Below are positions 5,882-5,993 of a DNA stretch of 5,993 bases, piece by piece; within the stretch, counting starts at the first letter, position 1, and each line of letters starts with the position of its first letter. Position numbers and translations under genes: made by a program. The notes beneath the pieces are model-generated. The model searched no databases and was not told the origin of the DNA. It was given only the letters and a program-made list of their open reading frames with translations. The DNA comes from Gammaproteobacteria bacterium (lineage in GTDB: Bacteria > Pseudomonadota > Gammaproteobacteria > Thiohalomonadales > Thiohalomonadaceae), in the NCBI GenBank assembly GCA_026193675.1, contig JAPHSO010000092.1:1-5993 (forward strand). The letters run 5' to 3'.

Positions 5882-5993
5882 ATGAAACAATCAACAATCT
5901 GTATCGGTCTGGTTAATCCCAAAAGCCCGGAAAACGTCGGCTCAGCGATGCGTGCATCGGGCAACTATGGGGTCGATTCGGTCTTCTATACCG
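5882..5993 (+). CDS. SpoU/TrmH-family RNA methyltransferase, 3' partial
   Basis: Only the first 37 codons are in the window. They show the N-terminal motif of the SPOUT class: GLVNPKSPENVGSAMRASGNYGVD (9-32), written here as GLVNPKSPENVG followed by SAMRASGNYGVD, with N18, G20 and the catalytic-site arginine R24. These enzymes use S-adenosylmethionine bound in a trefoil knot to methylate tRNA or rRNA, commonly on the 2'-hydroxyl. The 'NPKSPENVG-AMRA' form matches an uncharacterised gammaproteobacterial COG0566 group better than TrmJ or TrmL. The knot and the SAM-binding motifs 2 and 3 lie beyond the window, so substrate and completeness cannot be judged. No strong ribosome site precedes the ATG; coupling to the small upstream gene may help its translation. 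Confidence 0.85.
   Translation, partial: MKQSTICIGLVNPKSPENVGSAMRASGNYGVDSVFYT

Overview
The window looks like chromosomal DNA of a non-enteric gammaproteobacterium. The evidence is a clear RdgC (a family largely of beta- and gammaproteobacteria), a YlqF/RbgA-type ribosome-assembly GTPase, and the start of a SpoU-type RNA methyltransferase of a form I associate with gammaproteobacteria. The genus cannot be named from the sequence alone.

Left part (2-3306): four closely packed plus-strand genes that read as one transcription unit and are visibly more AT-rich than what follows. The first two are a type IV toxin-antitoxin pair of the AbiE family: an AbiEi-type antitoxin whose 5' end lies outside the window, and an AbiEii nucleotidyltransferase toxin whose start codon overlaps the antitoxin stop (ATGA). 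They are followed after 21 bases by an unrecognised protein with about seven predicted membrane segments and a C-terminal domain predicted to lie outside the cytoplasm. After another 15 bases comes a GIY-YIG nuclease-fold protein with a C-terminal DUF4357-like domain. AbiE pairs are phage-defence or plasmid-stability modules, and GIY-YIG/DUF4357 proteins often sit in accessory regions. The block therefore looks like an acquired defence-type island. Whether all four genes form one functional system is an inference, and it is the most interesting open question here.

Middle part (3307-4562): a 170-base spacer with a weak promoter candidate leads into rdgC, a nucleoid/recombination protein that limits RecA. 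After rdgC come two strong inverted repeats in the 171-base gap between the convergent genes rdgC and ylqF. One is a GC-rich hairpin (4419-4451). The other is a 71-base element with perfect 21-base inverted ends (4472-4542) that resembles a REP/MITE-type dispersed repeat. Either may also end transcription from both sides.

Right part (4563-5993): ylqF on the minus strand, then a divergent intergenic region (5448-5637) in which the same ten bases, GCTGTATAAT, occur on both strands with an 11-base palindrome between them. Next come a 72-residue protein with a faint DnaT-domain pattern and the first 37 codons of a SpoU/TrmH-family RNA methyltransferase that runs off the window. This part, with rdgC, is ordinary GC-richer backbone concerned with recombination, ribosome assembly and RNA modification.

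No gene-free stretch exceeds 300 bases. I saw no tRNA, rRNA, CRISPR array, complete insertion sequence or replication origin.
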